Source: Holacanthus passer (taxonomy: Eukaryota > Chordata > Actinopteri > Pomacanthidae). Taken from it: a stretch of DNA of 64,000 nucleotides. The stretch's first letter is position 1. Every line of letters begins with the position of its first letter. Under the pieces are notes generated by a model, which searched no databases, was not told the DNA's origin, and saw only the letters and a list, made by a program, of their open reading frames with translations. A program made the position numbers and the translations under genes. Shown here one piece after another: positions 49,288-61,936 of the stretch. The stretch spans positions 310,001 to 374,000 of the forward strand of contig JAFREQ010000068.1 in NCBI GenBank assembly GCA_025331565.1. Direction: 5' to 3'.

Positions 49288-49660
49288 TAGCTCTGTTTTG
49301 ATCACCACCATCTTCTGAGGGAAATATCTGGCCCTTTAGCTGCTAAATGCTCAACCACGTTTCTGAGCTAGGTGTTAACCTCGTCTGCTGTCTGGTGCTG
49401 GGTTTGTCAGCTCTCTGTCAGTGAAACCAGCTGCTGCTGTTAAAGAAGCGTTTGATCAGAGCGATGAGATTGAACCAAAACAGTCGAGATGTGGGACGTG
49501 AAAAACAAAACATGAACCTGAAAAGAGGCTAAAACTCTCTGTAGAGCTGAGGTGAACTCCAGAGTCGGGTGATAATTATCTGAGGGTTTGTCATTACACG
49601 CTGCCATTTCATGAACTGTCGACATGAAAATACTGATTAGTGCATCTTTAAAGGGCTTTA
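49288..49660 (+). mobile_element. Percomorph interspersed repeat copy
   Basis: Phrases occur in order: TTTTGATCACCACCATCTTC, GGGAAATATCTGGCCCTTTA, GCTGCTAAATGCTCAACCAC, CTGTCTGGTGCTGGGTTTG, CTCTGTAGAGCTGAGGTGAA, GAGTCGGGTGATAATTATCT, TTACACGCTGCCATTTCATG and AAAATACTGATTAGTGCATC. I recognise this series as a common spiny-rayed fish repeat. It has no coding capacity in this copy. Class not assigned. Confidence 0.6.
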
Positions 49661-52033
49661 GTGTTTACTACTACAGTTTTTAGCTTTAAATCACAAACAA
49701 AATACAAATAACTTCAACTAACTTTTTTGCTGCTAATGGGGAAAAATGAATTGCCACCTTTTAACTGTAAATTGTTCCAAAGTAACGCAACTTACATCAA
49801 ATGTCAAAAACAATATCACTCTTCAAAAACACGAAAGAGGTGAACACGGTTCTATTTTCACGTTTGACAGGATAATATGATGAAGTCACTCATCAAGCTG
49901 CAGAACAGTTTTGTGAATAAGGTCCCATGAGTGCGTCAGTAAGTGTCTCAACAGAGTAAAACGCTTCATAAAAGAGCAGCGAAGTGCTGGTCTCCACAGG
50001 CCGCCGCCGGGGGACAAAGAGAACATACCGCACTGTTTTACGGCCCGGCCTGCAGCGAGGCATGATGGGAAGTAATAACCACATCATTACCAACAGCGCC
50101 TCAGCCTTGTCAGACGTCAGAGGAATAAAGGAAGCATGCGGAGTTCACACTCGGGCTGCCAGTCTACCACGCTGTAGGACCCTGTCGCACATATGCACAC
50201 ACTCATTCACACATATGCACAAACGTTTATCGGCGTGATGAAACACAATCGCACTGTCTAAAAGAGCACATGCACAAACACACACACGGAGACACGCACG
50301 GTCGTTTAGCTGCCAAGACAAGAGGCAGTGCTTCCTGCTCCACTTCTGCCAAGTCAGGTCAAAGGTCACGTGATTCACCGGGAAGGTCCTGAGAGCGCTG
50401 CTCACCGTCACTCGTTGTCAAATAACTGCACTAAATGGCCTGAAACCTCTGTGAGAGCATGTGTAGGGATTATCACGGAGGCAGCTGGCGTGCTGGATGG
50501 CTGCGGTGGTTTTAGGGTAAGATGGAAACACACACACCGACTACGAACAAACACAAACACATGCCTGCTTTCTCCTTCATACACATGTGAGGCATTTCTC
50601 CTCTGCTACCGCCGCTCGCCCTCCAATTCAAACCCGCCTGAGGGATGAGAAGCAGTTTACTACATCATTGCCAACGAGGGTTAAACAAGGTCTACGATGT
50701 ATTTGCTAAACAATGTTAAACAATGTCTTTGTCAACAAGTAAAGCAGATGGAGGCAGATAACGAGCGACAGTATATGAAAAACACAGTTGAAAATACACT
50801 GGAAACTGTCCTTATAGCTACATAAAACTACATTATAGTGGCTTGTAAACCATTTATCACCCGTTTATATGAGGCCTAATGTGAAAAACTATAAATAATA
50901 AAGTCACAAATAAAATGGTGCAATGCAAAATATTCTTTATCAAATCATCTTTATCTGTAATGGAGTCCTTCAAGGGGTGTAATTCAATAAGGTTGGGGGA
51001 CAGATTTCAATATAGGAATACAAATTAAAGCAACAGAGGCTGAAATATCCTGAATTTTACTCCTTGATATTGATCAAGCTACAAAAAGCTACACTTCCCA
51101 TGATGCACGTTGAGAGCATCTCTCATTAATCCACGTTCACATCATGTGGGATGGCCTGAAGTGTGCAATGACAGACAGCACTATGTCCAATAAATTTGTG
51201 TTTAATTAGCTTGAATGAAAGACTCAGGTTAGCGTGAGGCATCCAGATCCACAGAAGCTATAATAATGTCATAAAATGAAGATAACTATTTTCTAAGGCT
51301 GAGCACGAGGACGAGCAAACTGATCCCGACGTGTGCAATTAGTGGGGTTTCCCTTTAATCTCATTTTGTTAAAACGGACAAAATGTGCCAGTGCAGTGAG
51401 AGTATTTAAAGTGCTTTCAATGCAAAACAACTTGTTTGTTCCTAAAATCAAGATCCTAGAGCAGATGCTCGGCCTTTCTTGTTTCATAGACACTGACATG
51501 ACTTTATAGAACAAAGTCTTGAAACAAGTTTATTTGTATTGGAAACATGTTTAACTGGTTCTTGCACTTTTGAGATATTTTTCAGTGTTTCATGTCTTTG
51601 TTGTTGTTGTTGTACCCTCCCCCCTCTCTCTCTGTCTCTGCACTCAGTCTGCAGACCTCACTGTAAGTGGACCCTAACAGCAGCAGCCCCCTGGAGGAGA
51701 TAGAGACATAATGTAATATCTGATCACCCTCCATGTAATACCATAAGAACACAATGTCCTGGGAGGGAGACTTCATTACGATCTGTCCGTCAGCAGCAGG
51801 CCAGCCAAGTTTAGACAAAGTTTTGGATGATTCATTTTTCAGTGGGCTGTTTTTTTTTTTTCATCTTGGGGAGCTACGTGTCAGTGCCAGAGACGCCGAA
51901 GCAGGATAACTGCAGAGAAATGCAGGAGGAGAGGCCGCCAAGATTTGGTAGATTGTGCAAAAAGTATGCAAGAGCCGTGCTGTTTAAGGCTGAAGGCACG
52001 TTACACAGAGAAATGCATGTGAGCAAGCAGGCT

Positions 52034-52036
<3 letters not shown>

Positions 52037-52073
<37 letters not shown>
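52037..52073 (+). repeat. AC dinucleotide microsatellite
   Basis: Perfect (AC)n of about 37 bp. Confidence 0.98.
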
Positions 52074-52079
<6 letters not shown>

Positions 52080-54060
52080 AGCAATGTATACAAAGTCAAA
52101 ATAGACCAGTGTTTGAAAGGAAAGACCATAAAGTCAACTTTCAGAACAGCACTTTGTTAAATTACACCTCGACATCCACACACAATAGAGCCTGGTGAAA
52201 TTAGGCCACTTCATCCATTTGCATAGGAAAATCACAGAGTGGGCAAAAAAGAGAAGAAGTAAAGAGTAAAAATAGCACATTGTCAACGAATGTAATCGAA
52301 ACCAGAGCCGCAGCTTTCTCTTCTGCCCTTCAAGAGCTCAAAACAGTCAGACTTTCCTCTCGTTTGCAGCTTGAGATATCACCAGCTTTAATAAAAACAT
52401 AACTTTAGTCTGACAACAGAGGCGAGGAGGGAGGGCGGCTCAGGTACCCCGAACGCGAGCGAGAGCCTGAGTCACGTTGACTGAACCCGCACATCTCTGC
52501 CCGGAACGCTCGCCAGCTGGTTTCAATTAAACAGGCCCGACTGGAGAGGGGAGAGGAAGGCCGCATTCACCAAAATGGCTAGCTATTTCGAGCCAGGACT
52601 TCTTTCTGCTCTCTGTTTCTGACAGCGGATCAGTTGTTCGAAATTTGTGTAAACACAGTGTTTTGTTTGCTGTCGAGGGCCAGCCTTTGCTTCGCTGCCA
52701 TGCGAGGGCCGCGCAGCGTACCGTGCGAGATGGAAATGTTTGAATGCAAAGCTCGCATCCAGCGTGCTCTGTGATATTCCACTGAAAAAGATGCTTCAGG
52801 ATTATTGCTTTGGAAACGCAGAGCGGGCCGCGCCAGCGTCGGGCCGACTCTGATCCAAGAATCTCCTTGAATGAGATAATAATCCTCCAAAGTGAGGCTC
52901 GTGCTCTGCAGTTATTGTCTCGGCGACCACAAGCTATTTTCCTGAGACGTTCCACTCGGCTACGTGCTCAAACAACCACAGCCTTTCTGCACAACCACCC
53001 ATGGGAGGATGATGTGTACGGGCAATTTAACGAGCAGGGAAGCCTCGGTGTCAGAGAGGGGTTGTAAGGTGCTTCAGAGTCCACAAGGCTGCACAGAAAC
53101 ACCTGATCAGAAGCACCTGTCATGTCCTCTTAAGCAGCTTTTGAGTGAAAAATGCAGGATTCAATGTGATGATATATGATGTTTAATGAGTTTAATATTC
53201 AAACTCAAGACTCCGTGTTTTTTATGGCTCCATCATTGCTTTAAATGGAACATTCTGGATAATGAGGAAGCCATTTTATCCCCTTTTCCCCAAATTGTAC
53301 ATAATTTAGGGATCTCCACTAGAAGTTAAAATAAAGTTCTGTGGTTTTGCACAATGTTTGGCTGCATGACTTTGAAATGTCTTGTTCAGTGTTGGGGCGA
53401 TGGGTTTTAGAGGTAAATAACGCTACACAATTACCTCTTTACAAAAGAAGGGTATAAAGGGTTTGAAAGCAACAGGGACAATAAAACATTAAAAAGTGCT
53501 ACAATAAGGGGAAAAACCCATGAGATTACACTGGATGGGTCAGTGGATTTTCAAGGCCCAAGGCCAGGCCAACTAGCTGTCAAATGAAGAGCATGAACAG
53601 AATTACGACTTACACTCTGTTGCATGATCTCAAAAATCTAACAACTTGCACAGAAATTGAGTGCCGGAAAAGTCATGCAGGGACATTTTGAAAGCTGAAA
53701 TATTTCAATTCAAAAATTGAAAACAGCTGCAAATCGACTGTGGCTTGGCTTATTTTTTGAATTAAGACCTGCACAGCAGAGCAAGCGAGACACAAGATTT
53801 TGCAAGCCTGAAAAGTAATATAATCACAACAACACAACTGGAAAACCTAAAAAGTAAGTTCTGTACAAATGCTAAATCACAATATGGCAAAGCTCTTAAT
53901 AAAGTTGGAGCGTGTGCTGCACACAGAGCAGGAGCTACAGTGGATCTCTTGATGGAAAACTCATAAAATAAGAGGGGAGATAACAATAACACGGGCTCTC
54001 GCTCTCTGGTGCCAGTCTATCTTTGCTTGTCTCCTGCCTCTGACACTAAAGCCCTGCTCC

Positions 54061-54130
54061 AGCCCTCCCTCCCTCGCTCCCAGCTCAAACCTCACCTCCC
54101 CCCCTCCTTCCTTCCCTCCCTCCATCTCCC
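54061..54130 (+). repeat. CT-rich low-complexity tract
   Basis: CCCTCCCTCCCTCGCTCC through CCTTCCTTCCCTCCCTCCAT; a pyrimidine-rich imperfect repeat on the plus strand (purine-rich on the fat4 sense strand). Confidence 0.9.
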
Positions 54131-54444
54131 ATCTAGCTCCTAAATTATCCGTCCGGGCAGCGGGAGATACCCCTTCCTGCTCGGGTCGCTCGTCTTACTG
54201 CAAACTGGGGAGATGAGCGTGCACGTTTCTGCATGTGTGCATGTGAGAACAGTGCATGCGATGCAGAAATCGCACGCATCCTCTCTCCCCCCATCTCGTT
54301 TGATGTCCCTGGAGAAGGGAGGATCTGTGAAGGAGGCGACCGCACTAAATGTCACTTTGGAAGTGCTGCTGATGGACGGCCAGCTGGAAGTGAGATGTGC
54401 AAAAGAGCAGGAGCGAGCTCTTTTTTCTTTTTAAGACAAAAAGC

Positions 54445-54467
54445 AGAGAGAGAGAGAGAGAGAGAGA
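54445..54467 (+). repeat. AG dinucleotide microsatellite
   Basis: (AG)n of about 23 bp. Confidence 0.97.
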
Positions 54468-55887
54468 CAGGTCAACGAGGCAGCGCAGTGAAGTCTGAGC
54501 TCTGAAAACAATGGAAATTTGCTGTGTGTATCTCTGCATGTGGATGTGTTCGAGTGTTTGTTGACGCTAGAGAGCTCGGTAAGTCACGTGTAAGAACAAA
54601 TCACTCTGTAGCTGGGATCCATTATTACCGCAGAGAATATGTGCCAAAATCAACCCTTCGCTCTCCCTCTTTCTCTCGAACTCCCTTCGTTTTACAAGTG
54701 AAAGTAGTGGAACATTTTTTTTTTTCAAAGCTGGACAGACTTGGGTATATTTTATGGTCCCTTCACAGTCAGAGCAGAGCAGAGAGAAGTGATGAAGAAA
54801 CCTCGGAGTTGTAGTCATACTCAGGCTAAGATTTATTTCACTATGTAGCACTCGCTCAGGGAAAATGTACGACTCGGATCATAGCTTTACCTGATCATTC
54901 CCACTTCAACTACTCCCAATCAACCTTGCTGCGGTTGAGCGAGTATAAAGCTTGGAAACTTTAGATCACAGTTTCTGATGGACCTTTCTGATTGCACTTG
55001 AAGAAATCTCTGCCTGTCGGTACCAAACGGTGAATGGCTGCCTTTTGATCACGCCTGACTCTGCAGACCAGAGGAGAAAAGCATTCCCAGCGGAGTTTAA
55101 TACTATTTCAGTCGCACATTTGGTCGCAGCATGTGTGCTTAAGACACAGGAATGACCCCCCCTCCTCCCAAATGAGGCATGACAATCAAAGTCACAGAAC
55201 AAGAGAAATGTATCTCTGATGTGAAAATAAACCTGATAATGCAAAACTGTGCAGAGCATGCACGGCTCCGGCCACATTCATTTATTATTCTAACCCGAGA
55301 TCCTGCATTGACTTTGCATGAGGCAGACGGCGCAAAAGTGAAAAAAAAAATGGCTGCGGAGAGTCAACCACAGAGCTGAAACTGTGTTCTTTTAATATAT
55401 ATGTGCATTCCCTTTATAAACAGATTTAGCGGCGAACCAGGTTTAAAAAAAGAGTGTGTGAATAATTTTTCTTTAACCTGTTTAGAGAAGCAGCAGGGTG
55501 GAGTTACCACACCAGCACAATTCAGTTTGCCACAGAAGACAATACAATGAGTGTTACAAAGTGAAGACAATGCCATTGAAATCTAGAAGTTAATTTTGTG
55601 TACTTTTACTTCTGTTTACTTTTACCAACAATATCTCGGTTTTACTGATGCAGTAAAATTAGGACTGGGTGAACATTGATCGTTATGTGGTATGGACAGA
55701 AATGTGTCCATCAGAAACTGCCAAATACCAGAAGCTGGGACTGAAGGTCTGGTCAGACACATAATCTTGTTTACTTTTGATTTGACAGGTCCTGATTTAA
55801 ACCCTATTTTGACAATTGACATTTGAGAACCTTTCTTTTGTTAAATAAATGATTGCAGGAAAACATCCACACAGTTTTTCTCATACT

Positions 55888-56045
55888 ATGGCAGCGGTTC
55901 CCAACCTGGGGTTCGGATCCTCACAAAAGGCCACAAGACAAACTTGAGGGGTCACAAGACAATTAACAGGATATGAGAGTTAAATAAGAGACTTTCTCTT
56001 TATATTTGGTTAATTGCTCTCTAGTTGTTGTGTTAAACAAATGCG
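55888..56045 (+). mobile_element. hAT-like terminal fragment or MITE
   Basis: GCAGCGGTTCCCAACCTGGG with a following AAACTTGAGGGGTCACAAGAC matches the 5' terminus of a widespread fish hAT-like non-autonomous element ('cagtggttcccaacctggggtc ... tctgaggggtcgcgag'). The right-hand boundary is uncertain; no transposase is visible. Confidence 0.5.
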
Positions 56046-56299
56046 ACCTGTGACAAGGCGCAACAAGACAAAAAGGAAACACTACTGATGTCAGGCATCC
56101 AAAAAAGCATCATTTTAAATATCACTAAATATAATGAAACATCAGGTGGAAAAATTAGTGTATCGATGAAAGCAAAATGGACTTTGCAAATAAATCATGA
56201 CGCGCATGAAGCAAGAGATGAAAAACATCAGATCTGTGTGGAGCGATTTGACGACTAACAATCATCAAATTAACGTGTTTTCTACATTAGTGTTCAATG

Positions 56300-56460
56300 T
56301 TGTCATCCGACTTGAGAATTAGCGCCACCTACTGCTCACCTCGATGAACCAACTCCTAATAATCCCATAAGCGGATGGAAACAAGCATTTATTAGCATTT
56401 TTCTTCTGCAGATTTTGTTGAAATTAGGTTGGATGGAAACTAAGCTTATGTCACGGACAC
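56300..56460 (+). mobile_element. Possible MITE remnant
   Basis: GCGCCACCTACTGCTCACCT and two copies of GGATGGAAAC (near 56374 and 56431) recall a fish MITE family with 'gcggatggaaac' near its end. Weak; based on short matches only. Confidence 0.25.
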
Positions 56461-57183
56461 TGAATCGGACTCCTCAGCTGAGCAGGTGAGCAGCCATGTG
56501 CAAAGATCTGAATCTCGTCTGAAAATCTGCCTGGTTTGTAAAATACCTAAACTGACTGGTGAATTGTGGGACTTAACAGCTTTTGTGGCTTGTGGCCAAA
56601 AACAAGTTAGTTTTGCCCCTTCATTACCAACACGACGCTCGGCTTAACTTTACAGAACATGGCACAGCAGAACAATACGACCCCGCTCCTGACCCCTCAG
56701 CCACGAGTTTGACAAATGTGTATTGTGAGCTGTGCCAGTCGCTGCTTTCTGGAGAGAAAAAAGTCAAACATGGTGAAATGCGAGACAGCTTGTTATACAA
56801 CTACAGCTAAACCTTCAGAGACTGAAAACAGTAAGAGCCCTAAGAGGAAAAGCACCAAGCGCCGTAACTTTAATACTCATCTGAAGTGGTCAAATGAGCT
56901 GGAGAGCAGCCGTAACTGCTTAACACTTATCCAAACAAAGTTTAAACTGTGCCACAGAATAAATGAAACAAGACAAACACTAACAAACAGTCTTGTGTAA
57001 TAAAAGGAGAAGACAGAAACTGCTGCCTTCATTAAGGTTCACTTTGAATCTGCAGAAAGGAGGTCACAGAATATCCCAATGATCTTATTTGACAGACGCA
57101 TAATCATAATAACTAAATGAAGCAGAATTATTTTGACTGTGGCTACCATTTAAAGTTCTCCTGCACTTGAGAAGGAGTGTGGT

Positions 57184-57187
<4 letters not shown>

Positions 57188-57219
<32 letters not shown>
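57188..57219 (+). repeat. GT dinucleotide microsatellite
   Basis: Perfect (GT)16, about 32 bp. Confidence 0.98.
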
Positions 57220-57220
<1 letters not shown>

Positions 57221-57523
57221 TGGCAGCGTTTGCTTGCACGCATCTATGCATGAGTGAATGTTTATCTAACTTTTATGGCGACTGTCTCGTAAAAACGGAC
57301 AGGCGCTCCGGGACGACCTGCCCTCCTCGGCCCCCGACTCACCCACAGGTTCACCCGGAGCGACCACCAACCAGGAGGGCCGAGCAGATGCTCACCTCCT
57401 CCACGGCCATTTCCAGAAACGCGTGTCCGGCCGGATTACTGCGTGAATTACAAGCTCGGTCACGGCCGGACTGGACTGTTACCGCCCTGTCTCCAGCACA
57501 TGTGCACAAGCAAAGACAAACTC

Positions 57524-57542
57524 AAAAAAAAAAAAAAAAAAA
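57524..57542 (+). repeat. A19 homopolymer
   Basis: Uninterrupted run of 19 A. Confidence 0.97.
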
Positions 57543-59089
57543 TCACAATTAGACCATGAATTATAATACACGAGGAGGCAGTTTGTTCTGCATCATCCCT
57601 CTTCCAGTTGTTGTAAAATGTCTCTTCTGAGGAACATGAAATTTTAATACTAAGCTTGTGCATGATTCAAATGTAATCAAAGTGGGGTTTTTTTGTTCAG
57701 TTTGATTTGACAAAGAGCACTAAATGCGCCGCTGAGGGGGATATCAGTATCGCTGTTTGACCTTTCTCTGGAAGCTGCATTCATCAGTATTTCAGTTTTT
57801 ATTAATACTCTCACACACAGAGACAAATACAGGAATGAAAACCAGCATCCGTTTCACATCGTCCAGCCTTACACGACCTTCTCCTCCCGGCCTCGTTCAA
57901 CTGGCTTCATATGTATTTTTTTTGCCCTCTATCTGCTTTACGACCTGGACACGGCCTCCGACGCCTCTAATCACATTTCCCTCAGAGTTCATGTTGGAGG
58001 AGGTTCACATCAGCGAAACACGGAGAAAGCAAAAATGAGGGACAGAAAGAAAAGCAAAGCGTCTTTGAAGTTTGCTGCCAACTAGATTTATGAATCAGAC
58101 CGATCCACAACAGAGAGAGAGACACAAACAGATTCTCAGAGACACAAAACAGGCAGGCAGACACAAAAGAGATGCAAGGACGTGAAGATATACAGCTTAA
58201 CAACAGAGTTCAAACCATCCAGCGAGAGAGATCAACACTTCTACATCTGCCTCTGCCATCTGCACTGTGATGTCCAAAAGCTGAGCGCTCCCACCTTGCC
58301 TCTTCCTTCCCATGATTCCTTGCAAACGCTGCAACTTCCAGAACCCTTCTGAAAAAAAAAAAGTCTCCCTCCACCCCTCCTCTTCCTTCATTCCCACAGC
58401 TCCCAATAACACCGTCTGACATGTCGGGAACCCTCCCAGAAACACTTTTCTTTCTTCAATCTCACAGCTACACACAGCTCCACCGTCCGTCCCTCGCCGG
58501 TGAGGAGAGGGGAGGAAAGCTGGCTGACAGGGGCGTCCATACACACTCCTAAATCTGCCAAGGCAAGACGCTGGCACAGACAGAAAAATAACAAAAGGCT
58601 CCCGATCGCAGGCCGGGGCGGCGCAACACTTTATCTGCAGAGGCAAAACAAAGGAAGGCCTGTTGAACACTTCGACTGTGTTTACTTTCAAGGGGGAACA
58701 ATGCCTTTAAGAGGAGGGGGCAAGGACTGATGTGGCGTTCGAGGGCCTCTCCGAAAAAAAGCAGCACTTCATTTTGATTCACAGTGAGTTTAAGAAAACA
58801 GTTGTAGCGGTCAGGTCTATAGGGGCCGGAGGTTTGAATGTGAGGAGGCAGATGAAGAGGAACAGAGATAGTCGAAGCTGCAACGACAAGGAGAAAGAAA
58901 GATTTTCTACTTGTTCTCCGTGATTTCTTTCTTGTCCTATGATTTGATTTTTTTCTCTAAAGAAGTACTCCAACAAGAGTAATGTAACTAGGAAAATTAT
59001 CACAAAAAGTCATAATTTTGATGGACTTTTAAGAATTTTCTAATGATATATTAGTATTATTTGTTTGCTAAAACTGAATCACCATCTCA

Positions 59090-59205
59090 GGCTTTGTTCA
59101 AACTGCAGGCAAATCAGATCTCTCTCTCAAATCAGATCTGAAACACAGATTGTCTGCACTGCTATTTGCAAGTGATCAGATCAGATTTGTGTGTCCACAT
59201 CTATC
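59090..59205 (+). mobile_element. Possible MITE remnant with repeated AAATCAGATCT
   Basis: GTTCAAACTGCAGGCAAATC, two AAATCAGATCT copies 18 bp apart, and GATCAGATCAGATTTGTGTG recall a fish MITE family beginning 'gttcacactgcaggccaaa'. Low certainty. Confidence 0.35.
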
Positions 59206-61936
59206 TGCATGCTTATAAAAACATAAGCAACAAAAACATTCCAGGGTGAAGCCATGCACTTCTCTCTAACAGCTAAAACCTTCAAGCATGTTGAACTTCT
59301 GCTCACAGCCCAATCAGTGACGTGCAGGTGTTTTGTCTCCAGCTGATGGGAAACACCTGATGTCACATCACTGATTAGATTGCAGCCAAAAGTGGAACCA
59401 ACTCTTGAGGAGAAGTTTGTCATGTGTGAGTCAGTGTGACGTCACTCCAGCAGAAGTTATGGACGTTGCAGGATGTGATGAATCAAAACTTGGAGTGAAA
59501 TTAAAAAAACATCCTCCTGAATGCTATGAATGGAATCTGGATGCTGCAACAATGGATGAATCTGCTGCCAAGAGATTTTATGTCAGCATCTTTATCTGTG
59601 CGGCTACTGAGAGGAAGAAACACAAAGATTTCTGGGTAATGAAGTCATTTCCACAACATTTCAATCTGACACTTTGAAGCTGCTGAAGTAGAACAAGCGA
59701 ATATGATCATCTAAATTTCTGTAAGTCATCTCACTGGTTTTGCTAAAGTAAAAGCCCATCGCACATCATGTGACACAAAAGGCACACACAGTCCCGTAAT
59801 GACAGATCTTATCAACAATCACTGACAACAAAAGTTTCTGAAATACCAAGAAGGTCAGGAAACAAAGCCCCTGTCTGCTCTCTTTCCACTGCAGGCCCAG
59901 CAGGGTCCTGAGTTGTTTAAGATCACGACCGTCGATAAAGCATGTCCAACCAAATTCTCTTTGTTTGAGTGTTTCCAAAACATCACACATGGCTCAGAGC
60001 GGAGGAGAAAAATGCCAGCTTTCCCTCGTGCATCCAATCAATGGGGAAAATGGGAAATGGAGAATGTTAAAGGGTCACAACCCCGGGGGTGGATATAATC
60101 CCCCAGTTGCTACCGGGTATCTGGTGTATAAACACCGCACTGGAAAAACATTAGTCTAAGTCTGAAAGTTTACACTATTGTATCACGTTGAGATCCGTTT
60201 GACAGAGCAGATACAAATAAGATGAATATGACCTGTTTTGCTATTAAAAAATGAAGCCATAAAGACGGCTGCCCATTTCAACACAAAACCACTTCATATT
60301 TCCAAACGTGGAAGGTCATTTGAACTCCTCCAAGTTATTAGATCTCACGCTCCTCAAAATGGAGAGATTGACTGCTCAGCCAGGTGGTATGGTAAAGTCA
60401 TCTCTCCAGCGGGTGAGAAAGTTCAAGCTTAGCATGAAACCAATCTAGAGTTTAAGGCTTGGGACCGGAGCACTGAAGCACTATATTCTCTCATTAGCCC
60501 GACAGTAGAGTCTGCAGGAAAGCAGATTGCCATCTTCGCTGCAGGCAAAGTGAGAGAACATTTGATATTCCCATTTGGCCCGGACAAACCTTTAAGTTAA
60601 CTTTGCTAACACGATTTTGCCAAGTAATCCTTGATTTCAGTAATATGCGAGTTTGTCTCCAAATAACTGATTGCTGCATTGGATTTCAGTTTCAATATTT
60701 GCCGTGGTTGAAACGGCATCAATAACAGCTGTCAAGAGGCATCCTGCTAATCTCAAACTCTTAAATCATTTCACATTAGGCATCTTTGAAACGCAGTAAC
60801 GCAAAACACATTTGTAAAGAGGAGGAGAAGCTTACACCTTTTTCTTTTCGCTCTGAAAAATCCAATTTATACGCAGTGTGTGTGTCATCAAGCCTGTAAT
60901 AACATGGCATTTCGAGTCCTGGTTAAAATTTCCAAAACACATATAGACTCACATTTGTTTTTCATTTGACTGGCGGCAAGGCCTTAGCCACCCAAAACTG
61001 GGTTTAGGGTTCCTGCATTACACTTCAGAGAATTTAACTCCCTCTTTCTTCAGGGGAAGCCTGAAAAAGGTGCATCACATAATGCAAACTCAGTGGCCAG
61101 CTTAAGTTTCATTCTCCCTGCCCTCAGTGTCTTTTCACAGAGTCTTAAGAGGTCACCCAATTTTAATGGTCACTTATTGCCTGTTGAGCAGTTCCTGGTG
61201 GTATAAAGGTACCCCGAGACCACCCCGGTGCCAAAACAGCCTCAGGCCCAAGGGCTCAAAGTAATACTGGCACTGATGATGAATACCTGCACTGAAGACC
61301 TTACTCTCCTTTTCATTTCTCCTTGAGACACTGTGGAAACCATCATGGGCCTTGAACCTGAAACAGCAGCCCCTGAATGATTTATGTCTACAGTGTGGAA
61401 ATTAAAAAGCGGTCCCTTTTTTTGATTTGTGCAGTTCATATCCGCCGATAAGAACATCTCCGTTCACAGAGCAGGAGAGGAGCTCGTGCAGAAGACATGC
61501 AACGCTCATTTCCCTTTTCCCAGACTGCTCAAATATGAGAGGAGGCACACTCGTGATGAATTGTTATGGCTAGTGTGTTTTTGGAAACGGGAACAATAAA
61601 GTTATCATGCCAAAGAACAAGACCCTCTTACTCATGTCCAAGAAAATTATGATTTAATATAACGCAGAGCCGTGCGTAAAAAAGGAATTTAATTAATGAG
61701 CAGACAAATGCAATAGGTGGCTCTGTTTTATGTGTGACTTGGACAGTCTCACTCCCCATTTTTTACAGTTCAAAGCTTGATCTCATTACACTTATTCCAT
61801 CCAAATGTCTATAACAAATGCCAGTGGGTGAGTTCATGCCCTCTCTCTGCCAAACAGATCAAATAGACCAGTAGAGCAAAATATAAGGTGGCTTTCCAGT
61901 ACCTGTAGAGAATAGAGAAGTCAGCAGTGTACTAAC

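Larger units (their letters stand above)
45001..55880 (-). other. fat4: Fat4 intron 1, middle portion C
   Basis: Intronic. It contains GA-rich sequence (46172-46236), a G12 run (46524-46535), T15 (47930-47944), a teleost interspersed repeat (49288-49660), an AC repeat (52037-52073), CT-rich sequence (54061-54130) and a GA repeat (54445-54467). No exon, RNA gene or recognised open frame. Confidence 0.75.
55881..61936 (-). other. fat4: Fat4 intron 1, 5' portion
   Basis: Intronic; the gttagt donor is at 61931-61936. It contains a hAT-like terminal fragment (55888-56045), possible MITE remnants (56300-56460 and 59090-59205), a GT repeat (57188-57219) and A19 (57524-57542). The last 1.5 kb next to the large exon is unique and repeat-poor, with a candidate conserved block at 60470-60800. 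No additional exon was identified. Confidence 0.75.

Noticed and set aside
53760..53992. Short minus-strand hydrophobic open frame (Leu/Phe/Val-rich), possible membrane peptide
   Set aside because: Short, no homology, AT-rich intronic sequence; hydrophobic translation of A-rich complement is expected by chance.
58197..58691. 164-codon minus-strand open frame in intron 1, sense to fat4
   Set aside because: The translation has no cadherin motif and no known domain, and the flanks do not give an in-frame exon between the large exon and 13994-14125. Those two exons already join perfectly as RAE-VEITLQ.
14126..61936. Possible missing fat4 exon inside the 47.8 kb intron
   Set aside because: The protein is continuous across the junction in the same phase and agrees with FAT4 of other vertebrates. 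No DxNDN, LDRE or cadherin-like translation was seen in any intronic frame.
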